Of a DNA stretch of 64,000 nucleotides, positions 16,088-24,152 are shown piece after piece. This DNA comes from Ignavibacteriales bacterium. GTDB lineage: Bacteria; Bacteroidota; Ignavibacteria; UBA10030. The position numbers and the translations under genes were made by a program. The stretch lies in contig JAPLFQ010000030.1 of NCBI GenBank assembly GCA_026390595.1, positions 1-64,000 of the forward strand. Reading direction: 5' to 3'. Each line of letters starts with the position of its first letter. The stretch's first letter is position 1. A model generated the notes under the pieces. The model was not told the DNA's origin. It searched no databases and saw only the letters and a program-made list of their open reading frames with translations.

Positions 16088-18185
16088 CGCTTGCCTCCAG
16101 CTTTCCTAGGAATTCGATATCCGTTTCGGGTGGGAGTTCGGTGAACGAAAGCACAGCAACATTCGGGAACGTCGTATGAACAAGCCTGTAGAAATACGGT
16201 CGAACCGTTGCAACGCAGAGGACGACGGGCTGATAACCGGCAATCGTTGCAGTCTTCACATTCTCCTGCAGACTCTGATGGATACCCTGGACCGTGACAG
16301 GGGAAAGGCCGAGACTCGGGCTGCTCTCGCGATTACTCTGCAACGCGTGCGTTAACACCTGCTCCAGCGCGGGGTCCATTGCGATCGCGTGAATGATCCC
16401 GCGTTCGTCACCGTACATCCTTGCAATCGTTTCAGAAAGGGAGTGTCTGACGTATTCCGTCAGGACCTCCACATTCTTCGTGACCCTTGAATAGTCGATG
16501 AGTGCTTCGAGGATCGTGGCGAGATCGCGAATCGGGATACCTTCCTTCAGGAGGTTCTGAAGCACCTTTTGTACAGTGCCGAGAGGCAGTGTGTCAGGAT
16601 TGAGCTCTTCGACGACTGCAGGGTATTCCTTTTTGAGATTCTCGATCAGTTTCTTGGTATCCTGACGGCTCAGAATCTTGTCGGCGTTGCGCTTCAGAAT
16701 TTCCTGCAGATGCGTCGCAAGCACGGTGCACGGATCGACGACCGTGTATCCCTTGAGCTCCGCCTCTTCGCGTTCGCGTTCCGACACCCACACGGCAGGA
16801 AGTCCGAATGCCGGTTCTTTCACCGCGATGCCGGCGATTTCTTCCGCCGCAAAGCCCGGGTTCATGGCAAGGAACTTATCCATCACTATCCGGTCGGTGG
16901 CGACGACATTCCCGCGGATCTTGAACACATATTCACTTGGCTCGAGCTGCAGATTGTCCCGCACCCGAACCGGGGGAATGATGATGCCGAACTCGAGCGC
17001 GAGCTGCTTCCTCAGATTGGTGATGCGGTTGAAAAGGTCCCCCCCTTTGGCCTCATCGACCATCGAGATCAGGCCGTAACCAATTTCCAATTCGACCGGA
17101 TCCACCTGAAGGAAATCCTCAATTTGCTCCTCTTTCTTTTTGATCTCCTTCGGCGTTTGTCCACCTTCGGGCACCGCGACGGAGACGGCAGGACCGTTCT
17201 TCAGGTTCACGTAGCCGACAACCCCGGACAGGCCGGAGAGAATCAGGAATGGGACCGTCGGAAGGCCCGGTACAATTGCGAAAGCCAGGAGAGCTCCCGA
17301 AGCGATGAGAAGCGCCTTTGGCTTGCCAAGGATCTGTCCCCTCAACTCCTGCTCCAGGTGTTCACCGGAAGCGCTGCGCGTGACGATCATGCCAGCCGCC
17401 GTCGCGATAATCAGCGACGGTATCTGCGTGACGAGTCCATCGCCGATCGTCAACAGCGTGTAGCTCTTCAGCGCGTCGGTGAAGCTCATCCCCCGCTGCG
17501 CTACCCCAATCACAAAACCACCGACGATATTGATCACGTTGATGACCAATCCGGCGATCGCGTCCCCCTTGACGAACTTGCTGGCGCCGTCCATCGCGCC
17601 ATAGAATTCCGCCTCCCGGGTGATCTGCAACCTGCGCTGGCGTGCTTCCATCTCGGTTATCAGTCCGGCGTTCATGTCGGCGTCGATGGCCATTTGTTTT
17701 CCGGGCATCGCATCCAGTGTAAACCGGGCGGCGACCTCCGAGATACGCCCCGATCCTTTCACAATGACGATGAACTGAATGAGCACAAGGATGAGGAAGA
17801 CGATAAATCCAACGACGTAGTTACCCTGGACCACAAACGTGCCGAACGAGCTGATCACGTCTCCCGCGTATCCTGTTCCGAGGATGAGGCGCGTCGAGGC
17901 AACATTAAGGGACAGCCTGAAGATCGTGATCACGAGCAGCATCGCCGGGAACACGGAGATCTCCAGCGGGCTCGTGATGTACATCGAGACCATGAGAATT
18001 ACGATTGCGATGGTAATATTCGCGGAAAGGAAGATGTCGAGCAGCATCGCAGGCAGCGGGATAATCATGAGCGCAATGATCATGATAACCGCTACAGCGA
18101 GAAAGACATCGGTGTTCCGGGCAAGCGCCTTCATCGCGCCTGAATTCATCAATACACTGACACCGTTGGGGGCTCGTTCGTCCAC
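16077..18185 (-). CDS. flhA: Flagellar export gate protein FlhA, GTG start
   Basis: 702 aa, normal length. The first 330 residues hold about eight TM helices and the conserved FHIPEP-family loop (ARFTLDAMPGKQMAIDADMN). The C-terminal cytoplasmic half (for example EIGYGLISMVDEAKGGD, GYTVVDPCTVLATHL) binds export chaperones and forms the ring of the export gate. Start is GTG at 18185 with AGGA upstream, 6 bp after flhB; several in-frame ATGs a little downstream are less well placed. Confidence 0.97.
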   Translation of the reverse strand: MDERAPNGVSVLMNSGAMKALARNTDVFLAVAVIMIIALMIIPLPAMLLDIFLSANITIAIVILMVSMYITSPLEISVFPAMLLVITIFRLSLNVASTRLILGTGYAGDVISSFGTFVVQGNYVVGFIVFLILVLIQFIVIVKGSGRISEVAARFTLDAMPGKQMAIDADMNAGLITEMEARQRRLQITREAEFYGAMDGASKFVKGDAIAGLVINVINIVGGFVIGVAQRGMSFTDALKSYTLLTIGDGLVTQIPSLIIATAAGMIVTRSASGEHLEQELRGQILGKPKALLIASGALLAFAIVPGLPTVPFLILSGLSGVVGYVNLKNGPAVSVAVPEGGQTPKEIKKKEEQIEDFLQVDPVELEIGYGLISMVDEAKGGDLFNRITNLRKQLALEFGIIIPPVRVRDNLQLEPSEYVFKIRGNVVATDRIVMDKFLAMNPGFAAEEIAGIAVKEPAFGLPAVWVSEREREEAELKGYTVVDPCTVLATHLQEILKRNADKILSRQDTKKLIENLKKEYPAVVEELNPDTLPLGTVQKVLQNLLKEGIPIRDLATILEALIDYSRVTKNVEVLTEYVRHSLSETIARMYGDERGIIHAIAMDPALEQVLTHALQSNRESSPSLGLSPVTVQGIHQSLQENVKTATIAGYQPVVLCVATVRPYFYRLVHTTFPNVAVLSFTELPPETDIEFLGKLEASDEN

Positions 18186-18191
18186 AGTTTC

Positions 18192-19283
18192 CTACCGCCT
18201 GTGAGTTCGATTGTGTTGATCGCGCATACGATAGATGTATGCGAGCACCTGAGCAACCGCCTGAAACAGCTGTTCAGGCACTTCATCGCCTATGTCAACC
18301 GCCTTGTACAGCGCCTGCGCAAGCGGCTTGTCTTCAACAATGGGAACATTGTTCTGCTTGGCGACCTCTTTGATTTTCTGGGCAATCAGGTCTGCGCCTT
18401 TCGCAACAACCTTCGGTGCCGTCATCTTTGCCAGGTCGTATTTCAATGCCAGCGCAAGGTGCGTGGGGTTCGTCACCACAACGTCAGCTTTAGGGACGTC
18501 TGTCATCATGCGCTTGTAGGCGATCTGACGCTGGATGGTTTTGATCCGCCCCTTCACCAGAGGATCTCCCTCCAGCATCTTATACTCTTCCTTCACTTCC
18601 TGCTTCGTCATCCGCAGGTTGCGTTCGTACTCAAGCCTCTGGAACGCGTAATCAAACCCGGCCAGGACGAGCATGACTGCACTGGCCTTTAACCCTACCG
18701 CAAACGCCCCTTTTGCCATGAAGGCCATGACGGCATTGGCGTCGGCGTCGATCAACTGCAGGGAATCGGAGAGGATTGAATCGAGCGTGAAATATGAGAC
18801 AAGGCCGATGAGCGAGATCTTGACAACCCCTTTGCCGAGCTCGACGGCCGAACGGCGTGAAATGAGGATGTTTCGTATTCCGGACAACGGATTGAGTTTG
18901 CTCCATTTTGGGCGGATGGTCTCAAACGTCAGAAGAAAGCCGACCTGAGCGAAGTTCGCCAGGAGTCCGACGAGGACCAGACCTATTGCCAGAGGAGCGA
19001 CTGCGATACCGATGATAGCGAACACGCGGGCGAATTCATTCTGCAGCGTGTTGCGCGTAATCTCCATCTCTGCAGCGTGAGCGAAAAACGATTTTGCAGC
19101 CGCGCTGAGCTGCTGTGCGATCATACCGCCGGAGAAGTAAATGATCATCAGGCCGAAGATGAGCACCAGGGCGGAGTTCAGCTCCATGCTCTTCGCAACC
19201 TGTCCCTTCTTCCGGGATTCTTCCTTCTTGCGGTCCGACGCCGGTTCAGAGCGTTCGTCGGCATTTGGCATCTCTTCTGCCAT
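18192..19283 (-). CDS. flhB: Flagellar export switch protein FlhB
   Basis: 363 aa. Four TM helices fill residues about 35-215. The cytoplasmic domain has the autocleavage motif NPTH (within VVVTNPTHLALAL), which switches export from rod/hook to filament substrates. The N-terminal SEPASDRKKEESRKKGQVAK is the usual leader. It starts 2 bp after fliR and is 6 bp before flhA. The switch is read with FliK, encoded in the other sigma-54 unit. Confidence 0.97.
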   Translation of the reverse strand: MAEEMPNADERSEPASDRKKEESRKKGQVAKSMELNSALVLIFGLMIIYFSGGMIAQQLSAAAKSFFAHAAEMEITRNTLQNEFARVFAIIGIAVAPLAIGLVLVGLLANFAQVGFLLTFETIRPKWSKLNPLSGIRNILISRRSAVELGKGVVKISLIGLVSYFTLDSILSDSLQLIDADANAVMAFMAKGAFAVGLKASAVMLVLAGFDYAFQRLEYERNLRMTKQEVKEEYKMLEGDPLVKGRIKTIQRQIAYKRMMTDVPKADVVVTNPTHLALALKYDLAKMTAPKVVAKGADLIAQKIKEVAKQNNVPIVEDKPLAQALYKAVDIGDEVPEQLFQAVAQVLAYIYRMRDQHNRTHRR

Positions 19284-19285
19284 CT

Positions 19286-20053
19286 CTACAATGCCCTCAC
19301 CAGTTCAAGAATATTGTTTTCAAACACCAACAGGAGCTTCTTGAACACGAATACCATCACGGGTGCCGACGTCATCAGGACGACAAGGCCGACTCCGATT
19401 TTCAATGGAAATGCGACACCGAAGATATTCATCTGCGGCATCACCCTAGTGATGATCGCAAGGGCTATGTTGGTGAGGAACATTGCAACGATGACCGGGG
19501 CGGCGAACTTGACTGCAACGGCAAACATCAGTCCGGAGAGACTCACCATCTTCTGGTATGCGGCTGCCGCAAGGGAGAATCCACCGATGGGAACCGCTTT
19601 GTAGCTCAGCTGCAGTGCCTGCAGTATGAAATGATGTCCATTCAGAGCGAGAAACACCAGCGCCATAAACGTATAGAGGACTTCACCCACAACGGGAATC
19701 GTAGCGTTCATCTCAGGGTCGTACACGCTGGCGATGGAATATCCCATATCGAAGCCGATGAGTTCACCGGCGTAATGGATGCCGGCGAACAACAACCCAA
19801 CTGCAAACCCGATGATAAGTCCTACACAAATCTCCTGCAGAACAAGCACAATCATGCCGATTAACTTGATATCGATTTTCAATGCCACGGATGACTGCAT
19901 GGGGAAGAGCACAAACGTCAGAAAGAGCGCCAGGGCCACTTTGAGCTGCGCCGGAATCGCCTGATGGCCGAGGATTGGTGCGACCACGATCAGCGACGCG
20001 ATCCTCGCAAACATCAGAATAAAGACCATGAATTGTGAAACATACACTTCCAT
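19286..20053 (-). CDS. fliR: Flagellar export gate protein FliR
   Basis: 255 aa with six predicted TM segments. FliR family features are seen in IASLIVVAPILGHQAIPAQL near the start, IGFAVGLLFAGIHYAGELIG mid-protein, and VMPQMNIFGVAFPLKIGVGL near the end. It forms the core of the export channel with FliP and FliQ, whose genes precede it. It lies 4 bp after fliQ. Confidence 0.96.
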   Translation of the reverse strand: MEVYVSQFMVFILMFARIASLIVVAPILGHQAIPAQLKVALALFLTFVLFPMQSSVALKIDIKLIGMIVLVLQEICVGLIIGFAVGLLFAGIHYAGELIGFDMGYSIASVYDPEMNATIPVVGEVLYTFMALVFLALNGHHFILQALQLSYKAVPIGGFSLAAAAYQKMVSLSGLMFAVAVKFAAPVIVAMFLTNIALAIITRVMPQMNIFGVAFPLKIGVGLVVLMTSAPVMVFVFKKLLLVFENNILELVRAL

Positions 20054-20057
20054 GCGG

Positions 20058-20327
20058 TCAGTGTCCCAGCGTGGGTATTTGGCTGAACAAGTTGATTGTG
20101 AACGACATCAGGATATCAAGAATCCAGGGGAGCGTCAGGACGATGACTGCAGCCATCACAATGATCTTCGGCACGAAGGTAAGTGTTGCCTCCTGGATCG
20201 ACGTCGCGGCCTGAAAGATCGAAATCAACAAGCCGATAACAAGCGATATCAGAAGCGTCGGACCTGAGACGAGGATGAGGGTATAAAATGCTTCCCGAAA
20301 CACGTGGATGATGAAATCTTCTGTCAT
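20058..20327 (-). CDS. fliQ: Flagellar export gate protein FliQ
   Basis: 89 aa with two TM helices, the standard FliQ form. Signature regions are FREAFYTLILVSGPTLLISL and GLLISIFQAATSIQEATLTF, with KIIVMAAVIVLTLPWILDIL forming the second helix. It joins FliP and FliR in the export channel. fliP lies 38 bp upstream and fliR 4 bp downstream. Confidence 0.96.
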   Translation of the reverse strand: MTEDFIIHVFREAFYTLILVSGPTLLISLVIGLLISIFQAATSIQEATLTFVPKIIVMAAVIVLTLPWILDILMSFTINLFSQIPTLGH

Positions 20328-20365
20328 GCTATGTTCTCTGTCTGCTGTGAACCGAATGCGGGGAC

Positions 20366-21121
20366 TTACACATGGAAGCTGGCGATCAGAGATCCGATCA
20401 CGAGGTGCCAGCCATCCACGAGAATGAACAGGAGTATTTTGAACGGCATCGAGATCATCGCCGGGGGCAGCATCATCATGCCCATGGCCATGAGAATGCT
20501 TGCCACAACCATATCGATAATCAGGAACGGAACGAAGAGCACCAGGCCGATCTGGAACCCGATCCGCAGCTCGCTTATAGAAAACGCCGGAATCAACACA
20601 TAGGTTGGAATTTCCGTTCTGTTCTTCGGTTTTTCCAGGTTCGCCATCTTGACGAACAAGGCAAGATCTTCCTCCCGGGTCTGTTTGAACATGAATTCGC
20701 GCAGCGGTTCCACGCCCTTGTCGTATGCATTGTTCATCGTCATCTTGTTCTGGAGGTAGGGCTGGAGTGCCTCGGTGTTAACTTTGTTCCAGACGGGAGC
20801 CATGACGAAGAACGTGAGGAACATCGCCAACCCCAGGAGCACCTGCGCTGGAGGCATCTGCGGCGTTCCCATGGCCTGCTTCAGGAAATGGAGCACAACG
20901 ATGATGCGTGTGAACGCGGTCGTGAGAATCAGCAACGCCGGCGCAAGCGACAGGATCGTCATCAGAAACAGGATCTGCAGCGTGACGGAGACATCCTCCG
21001 GCTTTGTCGCTTTACCCACCTCGAAGGAAATTTTCGGCATCGGAAGAATCTTTTGCTGAGCCGGCAATTCTGCCGCCAGAACGGCGAGCAACAAACATAC
21101 AACTGCGAGTTTTCTAATCAT
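20366..21121 (-). CDS. fliP: Flagellar export gate protein FliP
   Basis: 251 aa. A cleavable leader (MIRKLAVVCLLLAVLAAELP) is followed by the FliP domain: LTTAFTRIIVVLHFLKQAMG, GLAMFLTFFVMAPVW, VLIPAFSISELRIGFQIGLV and MGMMMLPPAMISMPFKILLF. FliP forms the main ring of the export channel. Downstream is fliQ after 38 bp. Upstream fliO, its assembly helper, is 51 bp away. Confidence 0.97.
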   Translation of the reverse strand: MIRKLAVVCLLLAVLAAELPAQQKILPMPKISFEVGKATKPEDVSVTLQILFLMTILSLAPALLILTTAFTRIIVVLHFLKQAMGTPQMPPAQVLLGLAMFLTFFVMAPVWNKVNTEALQPYLQNKMTMNNAYDKGVEPLREFMFKQTREEDLALFVKMANLEKPKNRTEIPTYVLIPAFSISELRIGFQIGLVLFVPFLIIDMVVASILMAMGMMMLPPAMISMPFKILLFILVDGWHLVIGSLIASFHV

Positions 21122-21172
21122 GGTTCCTTAGCGTATTGAACGACGCGTCCCTGCAGTCCCTGTGCCCGTGGA

Positions 21173-21628
21173 TTACGAGTGTACTACCTTGCCTGCGTCG
21201 ACGGAGGAAGCAATCCCCGGCTTATCCCCTCTCCAGAGGATGACATTGAAAGGTTTGTGGAAGAAATCACCGAGCGTCTCGGCGGTGCGGAGTCTTTGCT
21301 TGAAGCTCACAAACGAGGACTCCTTCTGATCCCGGGCGCTTTCCTGCCGGGCTTCCAGCGATAGAACTACGGCCGCGTCATCGATCTCCCCAACCGGCTG
21401 GATACCCTGCTCGGTGGAACTGATCACCAGAACTTTGTTCAGGACCTTGACGACGTACAGCATGCGCTTCGGCTGAAGAACCTTCTGGCTCAGGACCTCG
21501 ATATCGACCAGATTTGCCCTGCTCCCGGAGCCTATATGCGAGAACTTCTTCACCGCTAGCAGTACCACGACCATCAACCCAAGCACAGCTATCAGGGAGA
21601 AGATCGTCTTGACAAGTGCGAATTCCAT
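21173..21628 (-). CDS. fliO: FliP assembly factor FliO
   Basis: 151 aa with one N-terminal TM helix (TIFSLIAVLGLMVVVLLAVK) and a small cytoplasmic beta domain reading VLSQKVLQPKRMLYVVKVLN and KVLVISSTEQGIQPVGEID, the FliO pattern. It helps FliP assemble into its ring. The place between fliN and fliP is standard. The C-terminal third is not conserved with anything I recognise. Confidence 0.9.
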   Translation of the reverse strand: MEFALVKTIFSLIAVLGLMVVVLLAVKKFSHIGSGSRANLVDIEVLSQKVLQPKRMLYVVKVLNKVLVISSTEQGIQPVGEIDDAAVVLSLEARQESARDQKESSFVSFKQRLRTAETLGDFFHKPFNVILWRGDKPGIASSVDAGKVVHS

Positions 21629-21630
21629 AC

Positions 21631-22059
21631 TTACCTCCCCAGTGCTTTGACACGCTCGGCCGTCTCGACCAGGCTTGTGATGCGGATTCCGAAGTGCTTC
21701 TCGATGACGACCACTTCTCCTTCAGCCATTTTCTTGCCGTTGATCAGAATGTCGACCGGCTCGCTGGCTAGCTTTTCAAACTCCACTACGGAGCCACGCT
21801 GCAGATCGAGAATATCCTTGATCAACATCGTGGTCCGGCCCAGCTCGATGGACACCTGCAGTGTCAGGTCCATCAGCATGTCCATCTTCCGGTCCTTCGA
21901 ACCGCTGTGCGGACTCGGGTCGACTTTCTGGAACTGGGCAGTCTGTACTTCCGCTGCCGGTTGAGCCGCCTGCACACTCTCCTGCGTCTGAGCCTGCCCG
22001 GCTGCAAACGCCTCGAGCATCAGTTCTTCTGCCTTCGCTTCTTCATCATGTGCATCCAT
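21631..22059 (-). CDS. fliN: Flagellar motor switch protein FliN
   Basis: 142 aa. An Ala/Gln-rich N-terminal extension (about 60 residues) is followed by the SpoA domain: DLTLQVSIELGRTTMLIKDI, LDLQRGSVVEFEKLASEPVD and GEVVVIEKHFGIRITSLVE. FliN builds the lower C-ring with FliM and docks FliH. It lies 22 bp after fliM and 2 bp before fliO. Confidence 0.96.
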   Translation of the reverse strand: MDAHDEEAKAEELMLEAFAAGQAQTQESVQAAQPAAEVQTAQFQKVDPSPHSGSKDRKMDMLMDLTLQVSIELGRTTMLIKDILDLQRGSVVEFEKLASEPVDILINGKKMAEGEVVVIEKHFGIRITSLVETAERVKALGR

Positions 22060-22081
22060 AGTGCCATCTCTTCGTTGGTGA

Positions 22082-23083
22082 TTATTGAGAATCCTTTTGT
22101 GCTTCCGACCCTACGCGCTGAACCTTGACCGCCATCCGGCCGTTCGAAACACCAGGTCTGCCCCACAGCCAGGGCTTACCTCCGATGTCCACTTCCACCT
22201 CGCCCGAAATGGGAAGGTTCGTCCGAAGAATATCACCAGGCTCGAGTTCCAAGAGTTCACTCAGCGCGATCGTTGTGTAACCGAGCACAGCCGTTGCCGG
22301 GACCGTGGTTGTCGAGATGTCCTTCATCAAGGCGGTGGACCATTTCCCGCTCTTGCTCGAGATCGTCATGCTCTTCAGCGATTGTGTGTTCAACTTCGAG
22401 AGCACTTCATCGAGAGCAAATGTCGGAAAGCAGATATTCATGAGATATTTCTGGTCCCCGAATGACAGTTCGAGCGACACCAGGAGAACGATTTCGCTCA
22501 TCGGTGCAATCTGGACGAAATCACCCTCCGACTCGTACCGTTCGAGCTGGAATGTGAGCGAGCCGACTGTTTTCCACGCCTTCTGCAGGTCAGAGAGCGC
22601 TCTGAGAACGATTCCTTTGATGATGCTCTGTTCGATCTGCGTAATAAGTCTTGGGTCTTTCTCAGACTCCAGCGAGCCGCCGAGCAGCCGGGAAACGATC
22701 GAAAGAACGAGCTGCGGGGAAAGCTCAATCACTGCAAGGGCGTCTGATTCGACAATGCGGAACAAATACAGACAGCTTGGATTGCCGATAGAAAGGACAT
22801 ATTCCGAGTAGAAGATCTGGTCCACTGAAGTCACTGACACATTCAGGTTTGTCTGTAACCTCGAAATCAGGTAGGAGCCAAATGTCTCGCTGAAGCCTTC
22901 GTGCACCGCCTGAAGCGTTCTCAGCTGATTTTTCGAAAGGCGGTGCGGAAGCCGGAAATCGAACGTGATGATGTCACGCACAGCCTTCCGTTCCGTTTCT
23001 TCAGGCACGACGGGCTCGACAACACCGGTCGAGATCCCGGCGAGAAGACTATCGATCTCTTGTTGTGAAAGAATCTCAGGCAT
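22082..23083 (-). CDS. fliM: Flagellar motor switch protein FliM
   Basis: 333 aa. The N-terminal LSQQEIDSLL is the CheY-P docking peptide, so motor control by the CheY proteins encoded at 40561-41381 is expected. The middle domain contains FSETFGSYLISRLQTNLNVS and NPSCLYLFRIVE, and the C-terminal SpoA domain has LELEPGDILRTNLPISGEVE. FliM links FliG to FliN in the C-ring. It follows fliL by 14 bp. Confidence 0.97.
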   Translation of the reverse strand: MPEILSQQEIDSLLAGISTGVVEPVVPEETERKAVRDIITFDFRLPHRLSKNQLRTLQAVHEGFSETFGSYLISRLQTNLNVSVTSVDQIFYSEYVLSIGNPSCLYLFRIVESDALAVIELSPQLVLSIVSRLLGGSLESEKDPRLITQIEQSIIKGIVLRALSDLQKAWKTVGSLTFQLERYESEGDFVQIAPMSEIVLLVSLELSFGDQKYLMNICFPTFALDEVLSKLNTQSLKSMTISSKSGKWSTALMKDISTTTVPATAVLGYTTIALSELLELEPGDILRTNLPISGEVEVDIGGKPWLWGRPGVSNGRMAVKVQRVGSEAQKDSQ

Positions 23084-23097
23084 GCGTGATCAGGTTC

Positions 23098-23640
23098 TTA
23101 TTGGATGATGAACTTGCTGATGTAGACGTTTTTCAGTTTACCGCTGCGCAGCAGCTTGCTGACGCTCTTGCCGATTTCTTCGCGGAGGGCATCCCGTTGT
23201 TCCGGGGCCGCCAGTTCTTCCAGGCGTTTGCCGGTGAGTATCGTGACGAGCACGTCGCGCGTTTGAACTTCTTTCTGCTCCAATTCCGTTTTCGCCTCTG
23301 CGGTCAGCACTTCGATGCCGACAGTTGTGACCAGCAGACGATTGCCATTTGTCCCTGCCGGATTGACAATAACATCCTTAATGACAACGATTTGCGTCGT
23401 CTGTTCTCCCCCTTCTCCCTTCTTCTCGTCATGTTCCGCTGCAACGACTTCCTGTCCACCCTGTGCCGGCGACGGGGCGAGGAATTTCGTCACGAGGAAG
23501 TAAATGACGACGATTTGTACAAGGATGATCGGCCCGCCGAACATCAGGATCTTCTTCATTGACAGACCTTCTTTCGCCGGCGGCGCTGCTGGTGCTGGTT
23601 GTGGTGCTTTAGGATCGAGTGCGGGCGTATCTTTTGCCAT
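23098..23640 (-). CDS. fliL: Flagellar basal body-associated protein FliL
   Basis: 180 aa. A Pro/Ala-rich cytoplasmic start is followed by one TM helix (ILMFGGPIILVQIVVIYFLV) and a periplasmic FliL domain (KDVIVNPAGTNGNRLLVTTV, TRDVLVTILTGKRLEEL, LLRSGKLKNVYISKFIIQ). FliL forms rings around the stators and affects motor torque. It is the first gene after the sigma-54 promoter at 23671-23686, with about 20 bases between the predicted start of transcription and the ATG. Confidence 0.95.
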   Translation of the reverse strand: MAKDTPALDPKAPQPAPAAPPAKEGLSMKKILMFGGPIILVQIVVIYFLVTKFLAPSPAQGGQEVVAAEHDEKKGEGGEQTTQIVVIKDVIVNPAGTNGNRLLVTTVGIEVLTAEAKTELEQKEVQTRDVLVTILTGKRLEELAAPEQRDALREEIGKSVSKLLRSGKLKNVYISKFIIQ

Positions 23641-23670
23641 GATTGGTCTCCGTTTATCCAGACCTAGTCG

Positions 23671-23686
23671 GGCAAACCTCGTGCCA
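23671..23686 (-). promoter_or_regulatory. Sigma-54 promoter of the fliL operon
   Basis: On the minus strand the site reads TGGCACGAGGTTTGCC. It matches TGGCACG-N4-TTGC with the required GG and GC dinucleotides exactly ten bases apart. Transcription should begin about 12 bases past the GC, near 23659, just upstream of fliL (ATG at 23640). No other gap larger than about 50 bp occurs between here and the left edge. Confidence 0.85.
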
Positions 23687-23807
23687 ACCGGTCGGCGCTC
23701 TCAAAGGCCAGAAATGGCTGAATCGTTGGATACTGTGAAGATCTGAAAGGGGAGAAACCGGGGAGTGTCGAGCTTGTTGGCTAATAGTAGGCAGATGTGG
23801 ATTATTG

Positions 23808-23830
23808 AAAGCCTGTGGCGATCAGGCTTT
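23808..23830 (-). terminator. Possible hairpin terminator at the end of flbD
   Basis: A perfect 8-bp inverted repeat (AAAGCCTG / CAGGCTTT, 7-base loop) spans the flbD stop codon. On the minus strand it is followed by TTTCAATAA, a weak T tract. It would separate flbD from the sigma-54 promoter of fliL. Confidence 0.5.
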
Positions 23831-24022
23831 GCGTTTCCTGGGCGATGTGAACTCCTTCTTGTAGGCTATCACCTTCTGAATGACCTCATCGACCGACTCC
23901 TTCACAATGATCTTCTTCCCGGTCGTCGTGCTGATGATAGTGTCCGGGGTCGATTCGAGGAATTCGATCAGGTCTGCACTGACAATGATCTTCTGATTCT
24001 GCAACCTGTGCAGCTCAATCAT
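23822..24022 (-). CDS. flbD: FlbD family small flagellar protein
   Basis: 66 aa, the whole length of the FlbD family. It starts MIELHRLQNQKIIVSADLIE and continues with the family pattern TPDTIISTTTGKKIIVKES and VIQKVIAYKKEF. Its molecular role is not established; the gene is usually next to flgE or motA. This family is not the NtrC-like FlbD of Caulobacter despite the name. AGGAG lies upstream of the ATG. The gene stands alone between the flgE terminator and the fliL sigma-54 promoter, with no clear promoter of its own, so it may depend on read-through. Confidence 0.92.
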   Translation of the reverse strand: MIELHRLQNQKIIVSADLIEFLESTPDTIISTTTGKKIIVKESVDEVIQKVIAYKKEFTSPRKRKA

Positions 24023-24112
24023 GGATGCTCCTGTATTTGAACCGGAAGGTCACGGCAGTAAACTGCCAGGTGACGGACCGGATCCGTTCTGTTCTTGACA
24101 AGAAAACAAGTA

Positions 24113-24143
24113 CTCCGGGGAAGTCACGCGGACTTCCCCGGAG
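24113..24143 (-). terminator. Strong intrinsic terminator after flgE
   Basis: A perfect 12-bp inverted repeat, CTCCGGGGAAGT and its complement around a 7-base loop, begins 10 bp after the flgE stop. On the minus strand it is followed by TACTTGTTTTCTTG. This ends the flgB-to-flgE unit. Confidence 0.85.
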
Positions 24144-24152
24144 CGAAAACGA

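Noticed and set aside
16569-18143. Long plus-strand open frame (524 codons) opposite flhA
   Set aside because: It is the antisense of a clear FlhA; its product is Arg/Asp/His-rich with no family likeness, as expected of a shadow frame in GC-rich DNA.
24073-24100. TGGCAGTTTACTGCC as a sigma-54 promoter of flbD
   Set aside because: The spacing is one base off (GG-N9-GC), and it is better read as a small palindrome.
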